Below, in pieces: positions 12,090 to 28,992 of a DNA stretch of 64,000 nt. The notes below the pieces were generated by a model. The model was given only the letters and a program-made list of their open reading frames with translations, was not told the origin of the DNA and did no database searches. The first letter of the stretch is position 1; every line of letters begins with the position of its first letter. A program made the translations under genes and the position numbers. The stretch comes from Scatophagus argus (Eukaryota > Chordata > Actinopteri > Scatophagidae): assembly GCF_020382885.2 (NCBI RefSeq), contig NC_058499.1, forward strand, positions 4,821,872 through 4,885,871. The letters are read 5' to 3'.

Positions 12090-13993
12090 TTTTTTTATCT
12101 GATTATATAGTAAAAATAAAGTACATACAGGATGTTCCCACGTGCTAATATTCCTAACACGCACAGTAGGCAGATATTTAATAAAAACAATGCTAAAATC
12201 TATTTCAGAGACATGCTTTTATGTATGTGCCATTGTAGAAGATGATACAAGACTGGCAGCCTATTCATACTGGGTATACACTGAGGAGACTTAACACTCA
12301 AAAGAGCATAACAGATATTTTGTAGTGTCTTGTCTACCATTTTTCCTTTACAATTTAAAAAAGCTGCTTTATATAAGTCAGTTGACAAATCGCACATTCA
12401 ATTAATCATTTCAGCACTAATTTTACATTCTTTTAACTTTAAGAAATATGCAAAAAAATCTGCAGCAACACAATAGAGCCAAGTACTTTTCTCCATACAT
12501 ATTTTAATGACAAACTCCATGTAGATGAAACTTACTGTTGACAGTTACAAATGTTAAAAACATGAGACACAAACAACGAAATGATTAAAGTTGAATAGAT
12601 TGTACTTGCTAAAAAATAAAGGGTGGGAATCGGAGTTAAGGTTACATTCACCTTTGCAGGCACACCTGCCACTTCCTACTAGTGCAAAGAATTAATTCTG
12701 CTAAACAAGACGACATACATGCTTTTATTTTGTATGTCTGCATTAAGACTCCATTATTGCATGCCTTCGGTGGCCATGTGAGGTATACAAATAGACTGTT
12801 CTGACAGCTAGACACTGTCCTTCTGACACGATGCAGGTGCTCTCAAGTAAGTTCTGAAAAACAACGACCCATGAAAAAGCACAATTTATCTGTATGCTGG
12901 AATCTGAAGCTTTCTTTGCAGTATGATACACTGGCCAGTTATTAAGGTTTTTTTAGTCAATGATGTTGCATGATCACATTTTATAAGTGATGCAAAGCTA
13001 TAACAATAAACAAATAAGTACAGTGACCCTGATAATCTGACTGTAAACTGAGCTTTACTGCATAACAAAGGATCCCCTTCAAAACCACGTTTGCATTTGT
13101 AATTCGTAATTTATACGGACGTTGCATCAGGAATTTACAACATAGAGCAAGATTATAACGACTCTATAATATCTGCTATTTGCACTATGCAGTTTCCAAA
13201 CTCTAAACGACTTTACAGAGGGAGTGTTGAGGCAAAAAGCTTAGAAAACACAAACTTTGTCACACTCTAGAACTTTTATCGTCACGGGACAAACGACAAA
13301 AAGGTCAAGTATATCTAGATAACAGTTACAAGAAGTCAGACACCAGTGGGTGTCTGAATGAGCTTTCAAGTGACTGAGTAACTATGTGACATGAATGCAC
13401 CAAAAGTTGAGGAAACAAAGAACATCATGAATACCACTTAGTTTCTACAATATGGTAAGAAGGTCTTCCATTTCCAGTCAGACTCAATCGTCTTTATGTG
13501 TGTATATCTCAGAAAGGTAACTGATGTGATGCTTCATTTTAAGTTTGTTTGGCTCTGAAATATCAATAAAATATTTAATAATAACTTTTCTTTTCTCAAG
13601 GCACAGCATACTGAAGGTATGCAGGTCAAAGTAAATTAGGTGAACCAACAAAACTCCGTGGAGTTTGTGAAGATGGCTTTGATGGCTCGGTGCATATAGT
13701 CAGGCCACGTCACAGACCGGTCAGACCCACTTCTGGAAAAGTTCTGCATCAGTTTCTGTGTCTGCTGGGGGATTAGAGGAGGGAGAACAGAGCAGGCTGG
13801 AGGAGTCATCAGGCAGGATTTTCCTCAGGGAAGGACGACACAGAACCTGGTTCAGGACTCGGAGGTCAGGCCAAGTTTAGAAACAAGAATCCAACCCGAC
13901 AGCCACAGCTTTGTGTTTGAAACTTCACGGGGTCTGTTCAGCACTTCCTGTCAATGTTTTCCAGACAAATGGAGTGTCAGATTCCAGCAAACC
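12090..13993 (-). other. adpgk 3' UTR and short intergenic gap
   Basis: No gene is seen. The AT-rich sequence directly downstream of the adpgk stop is best read as its 3' UTR. It probably ends near an AATAAA on the minus strand (TTTATT at 12724-12729), giving roughly 1.3 kb. The remainder, to about 12090, separates it from the ppib promoter. Confidence 0.5.
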
Positions 13994-17380
<3,387 letters not shown>

Positions 17381-18577
17381 GATGCTCCAACACACTCCTG
17401 CAACAAAGGGAACCAGTCAGTTCCCTCTCTCATATCAAACATTAGCGTTCAAACGTGATTAAACACTGAATTACATGGGGTTGAATTAGAGCTGAAATTG
17501 ATTCTGAGTTGATTAATAGCTAAAATGAAAATTGATCAGAAACTATTCTAATTATTAATTAAGCATTTTTGAAAGAAAATGCCAAACATTTGACAGTTCT
17601 CAAATGTGAATATGTGCATTTCTTGGTCCTACATCAAAGTAACTAGAGTTTTTACTGCCAGTCAGTCAGACAGGTTCATGTGATATGTGTTTCCAGTTTT
17701 ATGATGTTTTAGTTCAAAAGAGGAATTGATATTGGGAAAATAGTGGCAGATTAATCTTTAGATGCAACCCTGCTTTAATACAAGGATTCTGATACACTTC
17801 ATCCTATAAATCTAACAATTATTCAAATTATTCAAATGTCAGAAAAAAAACAAAAAAACACAGGAAAATCTTCACATTTGAGAACTCGAAACAAACATGA
17901 AATATGAATGTGAAAATGACAATTGATTATCAAAATATATGCAGATTCCCCTTTGAAAAATTGATCGATTAATCGGCAAACTGCAACTCTAGGAGGAAGT
18001 GGCTATGAAATCAAACGAACCATAGTGTACATAATTACCAAAATAAAAGAATGAGATGCAGAGAATGTATGATCGAGATTTCCTGTATGTGCACAATGTG
18101 AAGTGTGCATATCAGCATATTAACCCTCCTTGCAGGTATTTCACTAGACTTGCCTCTTACTCACAGGATGAGCTCGACTTTCACACCTGGATGACAATGC
18201 AGCTTCTAAACTTATTCTTTACATTCTCATGTGTTGACCCAGGAGTACTGGGAAAAACAGAGCAAGTGGCTTTGCCCTTTAGGCTGCAACTCTGCCGTGT
18301 ACTTTATGGTACAGTATGCAGGGTTTGAGTTACTGCTAACGTGGACACACACAATTTGTTAGCTAACACGCTAGCACCAGCACACGGGAGTGTACGCTAT
18401 GTTTGGCTACAGTTTAGCAAAGCTAATCTGACAGCAGCAAGTAGCTTCTAGCCCGGCTTAGCAAGCAATCTAATTTACGGAAGAGCGAGGCAGCCAGAGA
18501 CTTTCCGTAAACATTTGAATTAAAGCCGTTGTTAAAACAGAAGCAGTCAAAGCTGCACAATTCTGAGAGACACGTAC

Positions 18578-18765
18578 CAATAATGTGCAGGCTTCAAGTT
18601 TCTTAGCCAGGAAGAGGGTCCTGTTTCCTCCTAAATCACAGAGAGAGCATTTAGCTTGCTGAGCACTGCCGGTTAAGGGAGAAGTCAGAGCGGGTCATTG
18701 AAGGAGCAATGATTGGGAAAGACGGCAGACTGAGACCATAGGCACACGGCAGCAGCACCGGCGAC
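18578..18765 (-). other. adpgk: Predicted non-coding first exon of adpgk
   Basis: On the minus strand an exon-like segment ends in ATTATTG followed by the donor GTACGT (GT at 18577-18576). The first coding exon has an acceptor TTTGTTGCAG just before 17397, leaving 17 untranslated bases before the ATG. A short leader exon beginning near an NRF-1 site is the simplest model. The start is approximate and unsupported by transcripts. Confidence 0.5.
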
Positions 18766-18780
18766 TTCCGCCTACGGCTC

Positions 18781-18791
18781 TGCGCATGCGC
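18781..18791. promoter_or_regulatory. adpgk: NRF-1 binding palindrome, adpgk promoter
   Basis: TGCGCATGCGC is a perfect NRF-1 consensus palindrome, next to CTTCCG ETS-type sites in a GC-rich, TATA-less stretch. It sits just upstream of the predicted adpgk leader exon on the minus strand. NRF-1 and ETS sites are characteristic of housekeeping metabolic promoters. Confidence 0.65.
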
Positions 18792-18830
18792 CGCAACAGG
18801 ATACATTCACTTAAGAGAGCAGAGCGAAAG

Positions 18831-19154
18831 AAGAATCAGCTTTATTGACAGTATATATATTTTTACATACACACACTGAATTCGTCTTCTGCATTTGGCC
18901 CATCCTTAGTTAAACACACACATGCAACACCCGGCAAATTACATGCAGTGAAACACACACAGGAGCAGTGGGCAGCATCAAGCGCCTGGGGAGCATATTG
19001 GGGGGTTAAGTGCCTTGCTCAAGGGCACATCAGCCGGCTAATGGAGGGGTGGGGACATTTTTCGCATTAATCACTCCACCACACCCAAATTTTTCCTGCC
19101 CGTCCCGTGGGGGAATCAAACCGGTGACCCAACCTGTAGGCCACGGCTGCCCCC
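18831..19154 (-). mobile_element. tRNA-derived SINE family 2, near full length
   Basis: On the minus strand the element starts GGGGGCAGCCGTGGCCTACA and carries a B-box-like GGTTTGATTCC. It then runs through GATGTGCCCTTGAGCAAGG to a tail ending in CAATAAAGCTGATTCTT. The tRNA-like head suggests a polymerase III SINE. A truncated, oppositely oriented copy is at 8775-9001. The insertion ends only about 40 bases from the NRF-1 site of adpgk. Confidence 0.7.
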
Positions 19155-20380
19155 TTCGAGGGTAAAAAGTCTTTACATGAAAACAAAAAAACAGCTTGAG
19201 GGACTTGCAATTTTGGAGGCTTTGACAAAAAACTGTTTATGTGTTTATGTTATTAAATTTACAGACTCTCCGTGTCCAACAATGTTCTTGTTGGCTCTTC
19301 ACTGATTTCACACATCAACATAATCAGTTCATCCCTCATGAAGAATTAATACCTAACCCATTTTAACCCAGAGTTTAATGTATTATGTCATATAACATCT
19401 TTAGTGGCCCTGAAGGGAGATTTCTCAGGTCTAAAAGGCCTGAGGATGGTGATTAGATATGCTGTCACAGAAAGTATGTATTACAAACTGGAGGTATGGA
19501 ATATGAAAGACTTTCAGGAAAGATAAAAAAAAATTATCAAAACCCAAAACTACATTGCATTATGGGAAAGGCAGGATTCAGCAAGTTTAGAGCTTATCCA
19601 TACCAAATATTAAAAAGTGAGCACATCTCACTCTAAAGTGCTGGAACAGTTCACAAAAACAAATCGAGCATTCAACCTGAAAATATACTCACAGAGGGGA
19701 ATCTGGTCCTCCATGGCACTGGACGAATTCAAATCTTTGAGGCTAGATTCTATGTGTGACATGTTATTACTGTTGTTAACCAAGTTAGCAGTCTCTGCTT
19801 TGATCACCAACAAACTCTTCTCGCTGTTTGACCTTTCATTCTGAGTCCACGTGCTCCTCCAGCTGCTTTCAGCCACACAGCATCCAGAAAATGTACTTAA
19901 CCGGTTTGATTTTGTGACTGAACTCTGTGAGTGAACAGGTCCAACCAGGTTTTGAATTTAACCAAACAGGAATTCATTTACAACTGCTCTCTGGCTGCCT
20001 CATCCCCCTCAGGCAAACATGTGGGAATGTGCTGCTTGTTGCTGCTTGTAAGCCATTTTGCTGGAGGCTGAGGTGTGGCGAGGCAGCTCGCATTTAAATT
20101 CACGCTGGATGAGTCGCATTTAATTCTTTATTATAATTTCAATAGAAACAAGATGATACAAAAGTGCTTGCAGTATATGCAAACTTCAAAAACACCTGTT
20201 TACACAAAACAGTTGTGTCAGCACCAGCATGTGAAGAGTCTTCACAGGCACGCATGTATGTGTTTTGTCTTTTCAGTCTGTAATACATGAGACAAACTGG
20301 GACAAGACTGGAAACAAGAATTTCTTTATAAAAAACACAAAAACAAAAACTGACCCCCCCCCCTCATCCCACGCTGCTCC
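19155..20380. other. Intergenic, no supported gene
   Basis: Between the adpgk promoter and the predicted snx22 poly(A) signal I see only short frames with no family resemblance. Overlapping frames of 75-82 codons around 19617-19876 on both strands look like shadows of non-coding sequence. Confidence 0.45.
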
Positions 20381-20386
20381 TTTATT
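20381..20386 (-). promoter_or_regulatory. snx22: Polyadenylation signal, snx22
   Basis: TTTATT on the plus strand gives AATAAA on the minus strand, about 610 bases past the snx22 stop. This implies a 3' UTR of roughly 20365-20995, which otherwise contains no supported gene. Confidence 0.4.
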
Positions 20387-20995
20387 TTAAAATCAAACTA
20401 AGCTACAGTGTTGCTAAACTGAATAAAAGGCACATCTGCAAGTGGCCACATTTTCATTAAAAACAGTTTGCTGCTTTAACACCCGTCCTCATACATCAGC
20501 ACACACACACACTGAGTGACTGACTCTGCAAACAGATTTTTAAAATGATATTTGGCCTCAATATGAGATTCCCAGAGGGCTGTAATGAGGCCGAGCACCA
20601 CAACAGGAGGACCATCGGAACAGCAAAGCCTGCGTTTCGGGTTTAATTCCCACTTGGGCCGCTGATGTTGTACAAAAACGTCCTCCAAAGTGACCTACTT
20701 CAGGCCGGTTTTCTTTTGCGTCATGCAAGTGTATGTTTTCACTTACTGTGTACTCGACTGCACGGCATGAAGGGATGCCGAGAGTGGATGTGTCAGTCAC
20801 TGAGAACGGAGACTCCAGTCTGCAGTGTAGCTCATACACTCCAGAACTGAAGAGCAACATTAGGCTCTTGTCTCACTTCACGGTTTTTATAATGCTTGGT
20901 TTTAGGAGGTGCTGAGGGGGCTGCAGCTCACTACTTCCCATCTTCCAGGACTGCTTTTTCTATTTTAAAATATTAAATCCTACAAACTATACATT

Positions 20996-23900
20996 TCAGG
21001 CCTCTATTGAGGCGGTGGGGTCGGACTCGGCGAGAGTCGGGGCAGTGAAGCTGACACGAACATCCCGGGGGTAAAAACCCTGGAGCACCCCGTCCACAAC
21101 GACGTCTGGGAGACCTGCAAGACGGAGCTCAGGCTTTATACTGTGCACACACGCTTTTCAATTCAAATGCAGCTGTTTCTCAGTGTCAAGATGGTTCAGG
21201 ATAGATTCAGCTCCATTACAAAACGTTGTCCAGGAGCAGTCTGATCTCTCCTACCTGTTGTGCGGTCAGAGAGATAAGGATCCTGAAAAAATCCCATCAC
21301 TCGCTGATGTGGTAACTGATAACTGAGGAAACAAAGGTGAAATATGACCGATCAGACTTAATGTGATGGCTAAAAACAGAAAATCTTTGTCAGCTTGCAT
21401 TAAAGACAACACACGCAGGTTCTGACACACATGCTTCTCATTGCAGTGATTGCATTACGGTTCTTCTCATGCCTCTTGGGGTCTGAATCAGGGTTTATAT
21501 GAAATCTGCACGACCACAAAGACATCCTGAAAAATGTGAAACACGAGCAAAGATCTTACCTGTCATCCTGACTGTCCAACTCATCAAGTGATCTGAAATT
21601 AGAGCACATAACTCTTACACATTTGCTGCAACTTAACCTCTCTAAGGACTACAGGCTAGTCCACAATGCAGAAAGTAACTTCCTAGTGTTCATAAAGTTT
21701 CTTGTGAAAGGATAATACAGCTTGTCCACGTACATCACAGTAACTTTTATAGTAGTTACTCTCAAGACAAAAAAAACGATCGGTTACACGTCTGCACAGC
21801 GTCGATCATTGGCTGCACTGCGGGTTAAAGTCTGTGCCGCTGCTGCACATCACTGTGTGAAATGTTATTAAAGTCTTATGTGGGTCAATTCCCTTCCAGG
21901 CCAAAAACAGAAGGTCTAAATGTCTGTGGATGCAGTCGGAGGAGTCCGAACTGATGACTTACTCCGTGCTGCTGATCTTGTTGCCCGTGTGAAAGTGTTT
22001 GACATGGAGGAAGTCCAGCAGCACCTGCGGCACGTCTTCATTTTGATAGATGATGTCCTGGCCAACACAGAACAACCGAACTTGTAAAGCTGTATTTGTG
22101 GTTCACCTAATTGCAAGACCGTGAAGTCGTTGTCAAGCAAGACGTCCATGAATAACTGATCGTGGCAAAACATAAAAACACATTTTCATTATACTGTACG
22201 TCAGTGAAAAGCATTAGATTATTTGACATAGGATCAAATAATCAAGTGGCACAATCTTCAACATCCAAATTTCTTTCAGAACTGCAGGATTACTTTAGAT
22301 CCAAACCCAAATCTCTGGTTCAGGCCTTGCAATAATCGGACCCTTCCTGGGGCCCAAAGTTTTAGAAAAAGCAGAAGTGCACTGTCCACTGGGAAGCAGG
22401 AAGAGAGACACGGCATGGCCGGTGCTAAAAGGAGGATGGCACTAAAACCATCTGTGGTGGACGTGATTCTCTTCCTCTACAACGTCTGCTCTTGAGAAAT
22501 ATAACTCTGATGAGTTTACAGACCACAAAACACGAGGGCTGAATCGCACTTGTGAGAAGACACCTGGGTGTGTTACCTGGATGTAGTCTTCCAGCTCCTG
22601 CCTCCTCTGCTCCAGGGGTTTGGTCCTCAGATGGGGGTTCCTTTTGCTTGGGAAATCTGGAGTCTGGATGATCTTCCTGAGCTGCGGGTACCGCGAGATA
22701 CAAAATGAACCTTCAAATCCACTGTAATGAACTGACCGCTCACAGAACAAACACGAAGCGGCTGAAATTAAAAGGTAACCCGGGAGGTTTGTGACCACTG
22801 GTTTCTATGAGCGGGTCTCCTGTTTTGTGAGTATATCACGAGTTCGATCAGCAGCAGAGCTCAGCTGTCCTGTGATGTAAAACCATACACTAAATAATAT
22901 AAAAAACTGTCAAGTTTACAACTATCAGTAAGTAACAGGGCGGTTCCCAAAAAAAGACCTTATTTGTCTTTTCTGAAACGTCACTGCTACAATAAAACAC
23001 AGATTGAGACCATCAAAGCTAAGCTGTCTTGTGATTTAAAACTGCCTTATTTAATGTGGGGAGAAAATGATGCGTTCAACAGCATGACGTGCAGAGCTGC
23101 ACACAGTACACAGTCAAGAAGTGCCTAAGTGACTGTGACTGACTGTGGACAGAAAGCACATAAAGTTAAATATACAAACTTTTCTGTGCAGAGTCTGGAA
23201 TTCGCTGTTTCTTCTGAGCACAAAATGTTTCCTCTCGTTGAACAAAACCTCGACTCTGAAAAGCTGCAAACAAAAGACAGAAGAAGGACAAAGGCTGCGT
23301 TATTCACAACACGTCGTTCCACAGAAACCCAATGTCATACTTGAATTATTCTAATGACATAAAGCTTAACAAGGCTTAAAATTGGTTTTCCGTCTTTCGT
23401 GGGTACGTGTACCGTGACATTAATTTACCACCTTTATCATCCACCAGGCTCACATAAAACAGCCTCATCCCATCCAGCCTTGAACACTTTTGTACTGAAC
23501 CAGCAGCTTCAGTTATAATAAAATAAAAATAAAATACAACTTAAAAAAGAGAAAAAGCTCAGATTTCTCTGTGAACCCCACATACAAGTTTTATCTACAA
23601 CTGCTGCACATTTTAATTACAGACTGATGAAAAAGTTCAAGGTTGTCATTTCTCCACCAGGAGGAGGCACATCACTTCAGATTTCACTGTGATTGGATGA
23701 GCACGAGCTGCTTGTTACATGAATGACACACAGGATGTTGTGTGTGTGTGTGTGTGTGTGTGTTACGGCTGAAACTTCATAAGTTCAACGCAGCCCAAGA
23801 GACTGGATGAATAAGATGCATTCAGGTGATGAGGTGCTCATCCTTCATTTTAAAACATTAACACAATCCCTGTAACTAATCCCTTTTACTATTAATTACT

Positions 23901-25740
23901 GTCAACAAACCCCCTGCTTTAAACACTTTTTACAGTAACATCTGGGATTTGGAGGCTCTTAATGATGAAGTTAAATTAGAGCTTTGCTTGGGAACCCATT
24001 TTAACCCATAAGAACCCGCCGTGACGCGTTTAAATGAGGAAAAAATTCAGTATAAACACCCAAACATATCTGTAACATTACAGATACGAGGAGGCACTTT
24101 TTCTGAAACAACTTCATAAATGTGTTACATGTGGTCCATTTGATCTGTTTTATATCCTCCGTAATTTTTCTATTAAGAAAAATATTTCTGGGTTCTTATG
24201 GGTTAAATGAATTCATCATTCTCATAAAGCAGAACCAAAACTCTGATCACCCAGCGGCGAGAACTTTAGATGTATCTCACGTCACTTGCTCTCGCAATAA
24301 TCAATCAGGTGATCACAAATCTGTTGAGATACTGAACGTCTCAAGGTTTGTCTGAAAACTGAGACGCCACATGTGTTCATTTTAGCCTTTTCCTTGTCTT
24401 AACAAGCCTTTACGTGAGTGTGTGCTGCCCAGCATCGGGTACTGTGTGCGTGAGTGTTTACAGTGAGAGGGGGAACATGTACTGCAGTAAAACGTCACCA
24501 GTGTTTTACAGCTTTCTGTTCCCTCAGGTTGGGACCAGCGGTGGAAGGTTACTAATCACATTCACTCAAGAACAACGTTGAGCTACTTGTACTTCACTCA
24601 TGTGCTTCCATTTTATGCTTCGTTATGCTCCAGTTTCAGGGAGAAAAGGGATATTCCACTTTTTCCACGACTGTCTTTGTCTGACAGCTTTTAGGTTATT
24701 TTCAGATTAAGATTTTACCTACATGTGATGGGCTTATAAAATATTACAGCTGCAATGGTTAGTGGATCAACTGATTAGTCAACTGATGGAACTTTAGCTG
24801 CCAAATATTCTGATAAACGACTGATAGTATAAGTGGGAGTTTTGGACTGCTGGTTGGACAAAAGAAGCAACTTCGAAGACGTCGCTGTTGGCTCTGGGAA
24901 TTTGTGATGAGAATTTCTGGCAAATTTTCTCGAAAAGATTTGAGTTTAAGTGTGAAAATAACTGTCAAATTAATAGATAATGAAAATAATCTGCTGTTGC
25001 AGCCTTCTAAAACATCTTCAGCTCATTATGAAGTAAACCAACCAACATCTTAAACATGTGAAATCAGCTCCAGCTGCTCTGACTGCAACACTAAAACACA
25101 ACATTAACAACGTGCTTACAGACGACTCTTAGGTTTGAGCCTTTTCTAATTTCCATTATGTAATTATTTATGATTGAAAGCAGGACTTTCACTTCATCCA
25201 CCACAAGCTAAGACCTTAAAGTACGTGGAGGCGTGTGCGCGTGAAGAAATACACGTTACTCCTCAGTGGTAGACTGTGCTGTTATTAAGTACTTGTACTC
25301 CACTATGCAAACAGAACGTACGGCAGGCGTACCGTTTCCACGTCAATGCATCAATAAGACTCGGCTTCGCATGAAAACAGTTTTACTGTGACGGAGAGCT
25401 TTTAAACTTTTAACTTTTACAAAGTCGGTGATGTGAATGTTTCTTTAACCAGTGCAAACAAAGCTCAGGTAAACAAACAAACAACCTCCACTGACATTCA
25501 GACGGCTTTGTACGATCTGAGCAGCTGTTTGCTTGCACCTCTGCGCAGGTCTGGGCTCATCTCACTTTCACTCTTCCTGCAGCTCGTCGGCTCACCTGGC
25601 GTCGCGTCAGCTCACCTTTACGGCCAAACGTGTGTTTCCGCTGCCGGGACTGGCGACAGACTGGACGTTTTCCTCACCTTTTTGGACTTTCCCGACTCAT
25701 CCACCTCCCTCTCCATCGAAGGTATCGACACCTCAATCAT
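20996..25740 (-). CDS. snx22: Sorting nexin 22 (PX domain)
   Basis: This is a small endosomal phosphoinositide-binding sorting nexin. Minus-strand exons are 25740-25678, 23263-23180, 22681-22577, 22057-21963, 21592-21560, 21322-21255 and 21114-20996. Phases agree and give 188 residues; human SNX22 has 193. The start MIEVSIPSM parallels mammalian MLEVHIPSV. The PX domain follows: FRVEVLFNERKHFVLRRNSE, then TPDFPSKRNPHLRTKPLEQR with the proline loop, then RRQELEDYIQ. The C-terminal part carries MGFFQDPYL and LPDVVVDGVLQGFYP, matching family blocks. The usual RRYSEF motif reads RRNSEF here, so the aromatic lipid-stacking residue is replaced. SNX24 is the closest alternative; the N-terminus and length favour SNX22. 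Confidence 0.93.
23737..23762. repeat. (TG)n microsatellite
   Basis: An uninterrupted TG dinucleotide run lies in snx22 intron 1. Confidence 0.95.
24535..25306. repeat. Dispersed teleost repeat with AAGTAC-type ends
   Basis: The left edge reads AGCGGTGGAAGGTTACTAAT, and ACTTGTACTTCACTC follows shortly after. The right edge reads TAAGTACTTGTACTCCACTA. Related sequence occurs at 34713-34977 and near 37275-37400. The edges resemble a repeat common in fish genomes (the 'GTGGAAAG...AAGTAC' type); the class is uncertain and the interior is diverged. Confidence 0.4.
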
Positions 25741-28700
25741 GGGGAAATCTTTCTCCAACACCATCGGGACTTGGCACACCGTCGCAGATTAACTTCCTAC
25801 GGCTGACTGCAAACTGAGACGCTGACTTCAGCCGCTTTCCTCCGCGTCCAGGAACAAGAAAACACGACGAGTCCGCCTGTCGGCTGCCGCTCTGCGGTCG
25901 CCTTCCTCCGCTGCTCCACCTACACACTAATTGAACAAACCCAGGAGTCAGGCGCATCAGGGACGTTAAAGGTGCAGTCCAACATTTAGGAGTAAAAGTC
26001 AGTGAGTTTACAACAACGCAGAGTTCATCGTGTGGGCGGAGAGCGTGTCGGTTAATGAAAGTTTAGTTTCCCTCTGCTGCTGGCTGGCATCCATCTGAAG
26101 GTGTGTCGTGTCTGAGGCTCAGAGCTTCGTGTGCCACACTTTTCTTTTGAGAAAGAAGAAATGATTTTAAACTTGTACCACATACGGGCCGGGGCCGGGA
26201 TTTCCTCAGCCTCTGACAACTTTGACCAGACTCCTACTCTTCAATTCACTTGTTCCTTTATTTATTTATTTATTCGGTGAAAGTTAGGCTGTTTTCTCAT
26301 TAAGATTTATTTCCTCAGCCTGCAGACTCTGAGGAAGACTTTTATTATGTTACTCTGTTTTTGCATTTTTACTTGTGCTTCTGTGCACCACCTGATGTTT
26401 AATAAAATTAATTAACATCATATTGAGTTTATGAGCGGGCCTACTCTGTGATGCACAAAATGCTCCCTGTCACAGTGCTGAACCATTTATTTGCTGTATT
26501 TCAATGTTCAAAAATGTTTTACAAGCTTATCTCGTGTTTTGAATGTAAAATCTGAGTATGTGACTGAAAATCACACGTGAAAACACCAATTCAACAAAGG
26601 CACTTTAACTACTGTCTTTGATTTTATAACCTGAAATGTCCTTCAAATGTCCTAAATGGTTTGTGTCCCTTCATGCTGCAGCTCTGTCACACTGAGAAAA
26701 AAGCAAGTCTAATCACATTTTCAACCTGTGTGACGCAGTGCCAGAGTTTATGAGGAACACATAAAGAGGAAATGGCTGCTCTCAGGTCAGTTCAGGAAAC
26801 AATCCTTAACTTCAGCAAAGGACAGCTCCTCAACCAAAAATACAGACAAATATTCATCTAAAGGCATAAAGACTGCCGGCTGTTTGTCTCATCTTAACCC
26901 GTGAATGCAGAAATGAACAGCAAAGTGAGTATAAACTCTGTTAAATCTGAATGCTTTGCCACTTGCCATGTGATGACAGTTAAGGTAAGTGAGTGACTAT
27001 TGTCAAACTACTTCTCCCCATGTTCAGAACAAACTTTCATACTCACATTATAACCCAAATGATCAGATGCGAATTGCTTTATTGCTTTAACTGCCTGTCA
27101 GAGGTTATGTACTTTATTCTCTGGGTGGAAAAGTGAATAAACCCAAAGCTGCTGGGCTTCAGAAAGCAACCACATCGCATGTTGCTTTCAAATCCAAGGT
27201 TCACTTCCCACTGGGCCTGAAACACAAAGTGAAAACAAAAACAACTCTTTGGATGTGAAAAAAAAAGGGACTTAAAACCAGACCACGTGACCACAAAACT
27301 GTACCCACATCCTCTCAGGCTCACTGCTGAAAACTGAAGCAAAAACACAAAGCGCTTCCCAAAATAAAAATCCTCGGCCACGTTTCCTCTCCCACTCGAC
27401 GAGGATCACATGCTTCGTCTGTGACCTTTCATCATGGGTTTTATATCTTCCCGCCCCTGTTGTTGCTGCTCGCTGCGTTTCAGTTTCAGCAGGCAGAAGA
27501 GCTTACCTCAGCGGCTCTGCGAGGATACGTGACCTTACAGACTCATAGATCACAGCGGGGTAAACATATAACAGCAGCGCTGCTCGTCACACCCGTGTTA
27601 CACTGCGGCTCGCGTGGACCCACCCATTGTGTCTGAAGGCACAGCGTCAGCAGGTCAGCGGCGTTACAGGCCGCACACATTAACGACAAGGAAGTCTCGG
27701 TCTCGGTTTTGTAAGCCGTGATGTACTTGTTTGATATCTTAAGGCTCAGAAGTTTTTACCCTGAACAAAACTCCTGAACAATATTTTAAATCATTTATGT
27801 CTTTCAGGATTTTGGATTGGACTTCCTTCCTCCATAAAGTAATTGAGGAAAATGTATTTATTTATTTTTTTATTTATTTGTGTTTGTCCGGCTGGGAATG
27901 AATGAATGAAGTCTGATTTAGTCCCGTGAAGCAGATGCATCAGTGTGGAAATCAGACTGAAAGTTGAGAAGGCTGCTGCGCATGAGGAGGACGAGAGTTT
28001 CACTGCCGCAGGGGAATGCAGCTTCACGATCTGGACTTTGTCATTTGTGGACATACCAGCTGGTCTGGGGACCGTGATGCAATTAGCCAGAGCCAGTGCG
28101 TGAATGAAAGAAAGCACTGTCACCCAGAATAACCGCGTTAGCTGACGCATTCTCGAGTCCATGGAGACATGGAGTAGATGGTCCACAAAGTCCTCAAACA
28201 CACCGACAAACCGCATCACTATGCGTGATGGAAAACCATGAATTAACTGTCTTCCATAACAGCGTGAGCTTCAGTTTGGCTTTCTTCAAACTCTGTTCAT
28301 CCAGTTTGCTGTGACCTGTTTCAGGTTTGATCGTGTTTCTGGTGTTGTGTGCTGTCTGAAGAGCCTTGTATAAGTAAAGTTTAGAAATGTGTTTGAAGGC
28401 CGTTGTTGAATTAACTCAATTAAGTTTAGGTCACAATGCTAATAATGAAAATGTGGACGACTAAGATAAAACATCTCAGCCGTGTGTCTGTCTCTCATGC
28501 AGACTTTATAAATCTTCTAGTTTAGATCACAAGTTGACATACACACCGAGGTTTCATTCCTGTATGAGAGGTTATCTTTCTGGTGACATCATCATTTCTG
28601 GATTTCTACAGAAAGGCACAGTTGCTGAATGACATCATTCGTCTTCTTAACCACCTATAAAATGTTGCAGAATATTCCGTCTCACAGATTATTAAAAACA

Positions 28701-28986
28701 CCCAAACTCGTCCTGCAGTGGCTTTTGGTGAAGCATGAAGCTTTTCAGTTTAAACCTTCCTTGTTTAAACATCCTTGTGAACAGCCAGTAGGGGTCTCCC
28801 TGAATCTTGAAAATAAGGCCCAGAAATGCAGTATTAAGTCATTACAATTTGTCAAGATCAAGTCTATAGATCTCAAGTGCACTTCGAACTGCTTAACTTA
28901 AGTGTACCTGGGCTGTCCATGTTCAATATGAATGGACATGTTTAATATCAGAGTAAACTACACTACACAAAACATCAAATGAAATA
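25741..28986. other. Intergenic region between snx22 and dnai4
   Basis: The first 200-300 bases upstream of the snx22 ATG should contain its promoter and leader, but I recognise no clear core element. The longest frame is 142 codons on the minus strand at 27791-28219. It shows no family resemblance and is interrupted by AT-rich low-complexity sequence, so I do not call it. No RNA gene was recognised. Confidence 0.45.
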
Positions 28987-28992
28987 TTTATT
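28987..28992 (-). promoter_or_regulatory. dnai4: Polyadenylation signal, dnai4
   Basis: TTTATT gives AATAAA on the minus strand about 140 bases after the dnai4 stop codon. This implies a short 3' UTR ending near 28970. Confidence 0.6.

Noticed and set aside
27791-28219. 142-codon minus-strand frame between snx22 and dnai4
   Set aside because: It ends in AT-rich low-complexity sequence, has no recognised domain and no splice partners.
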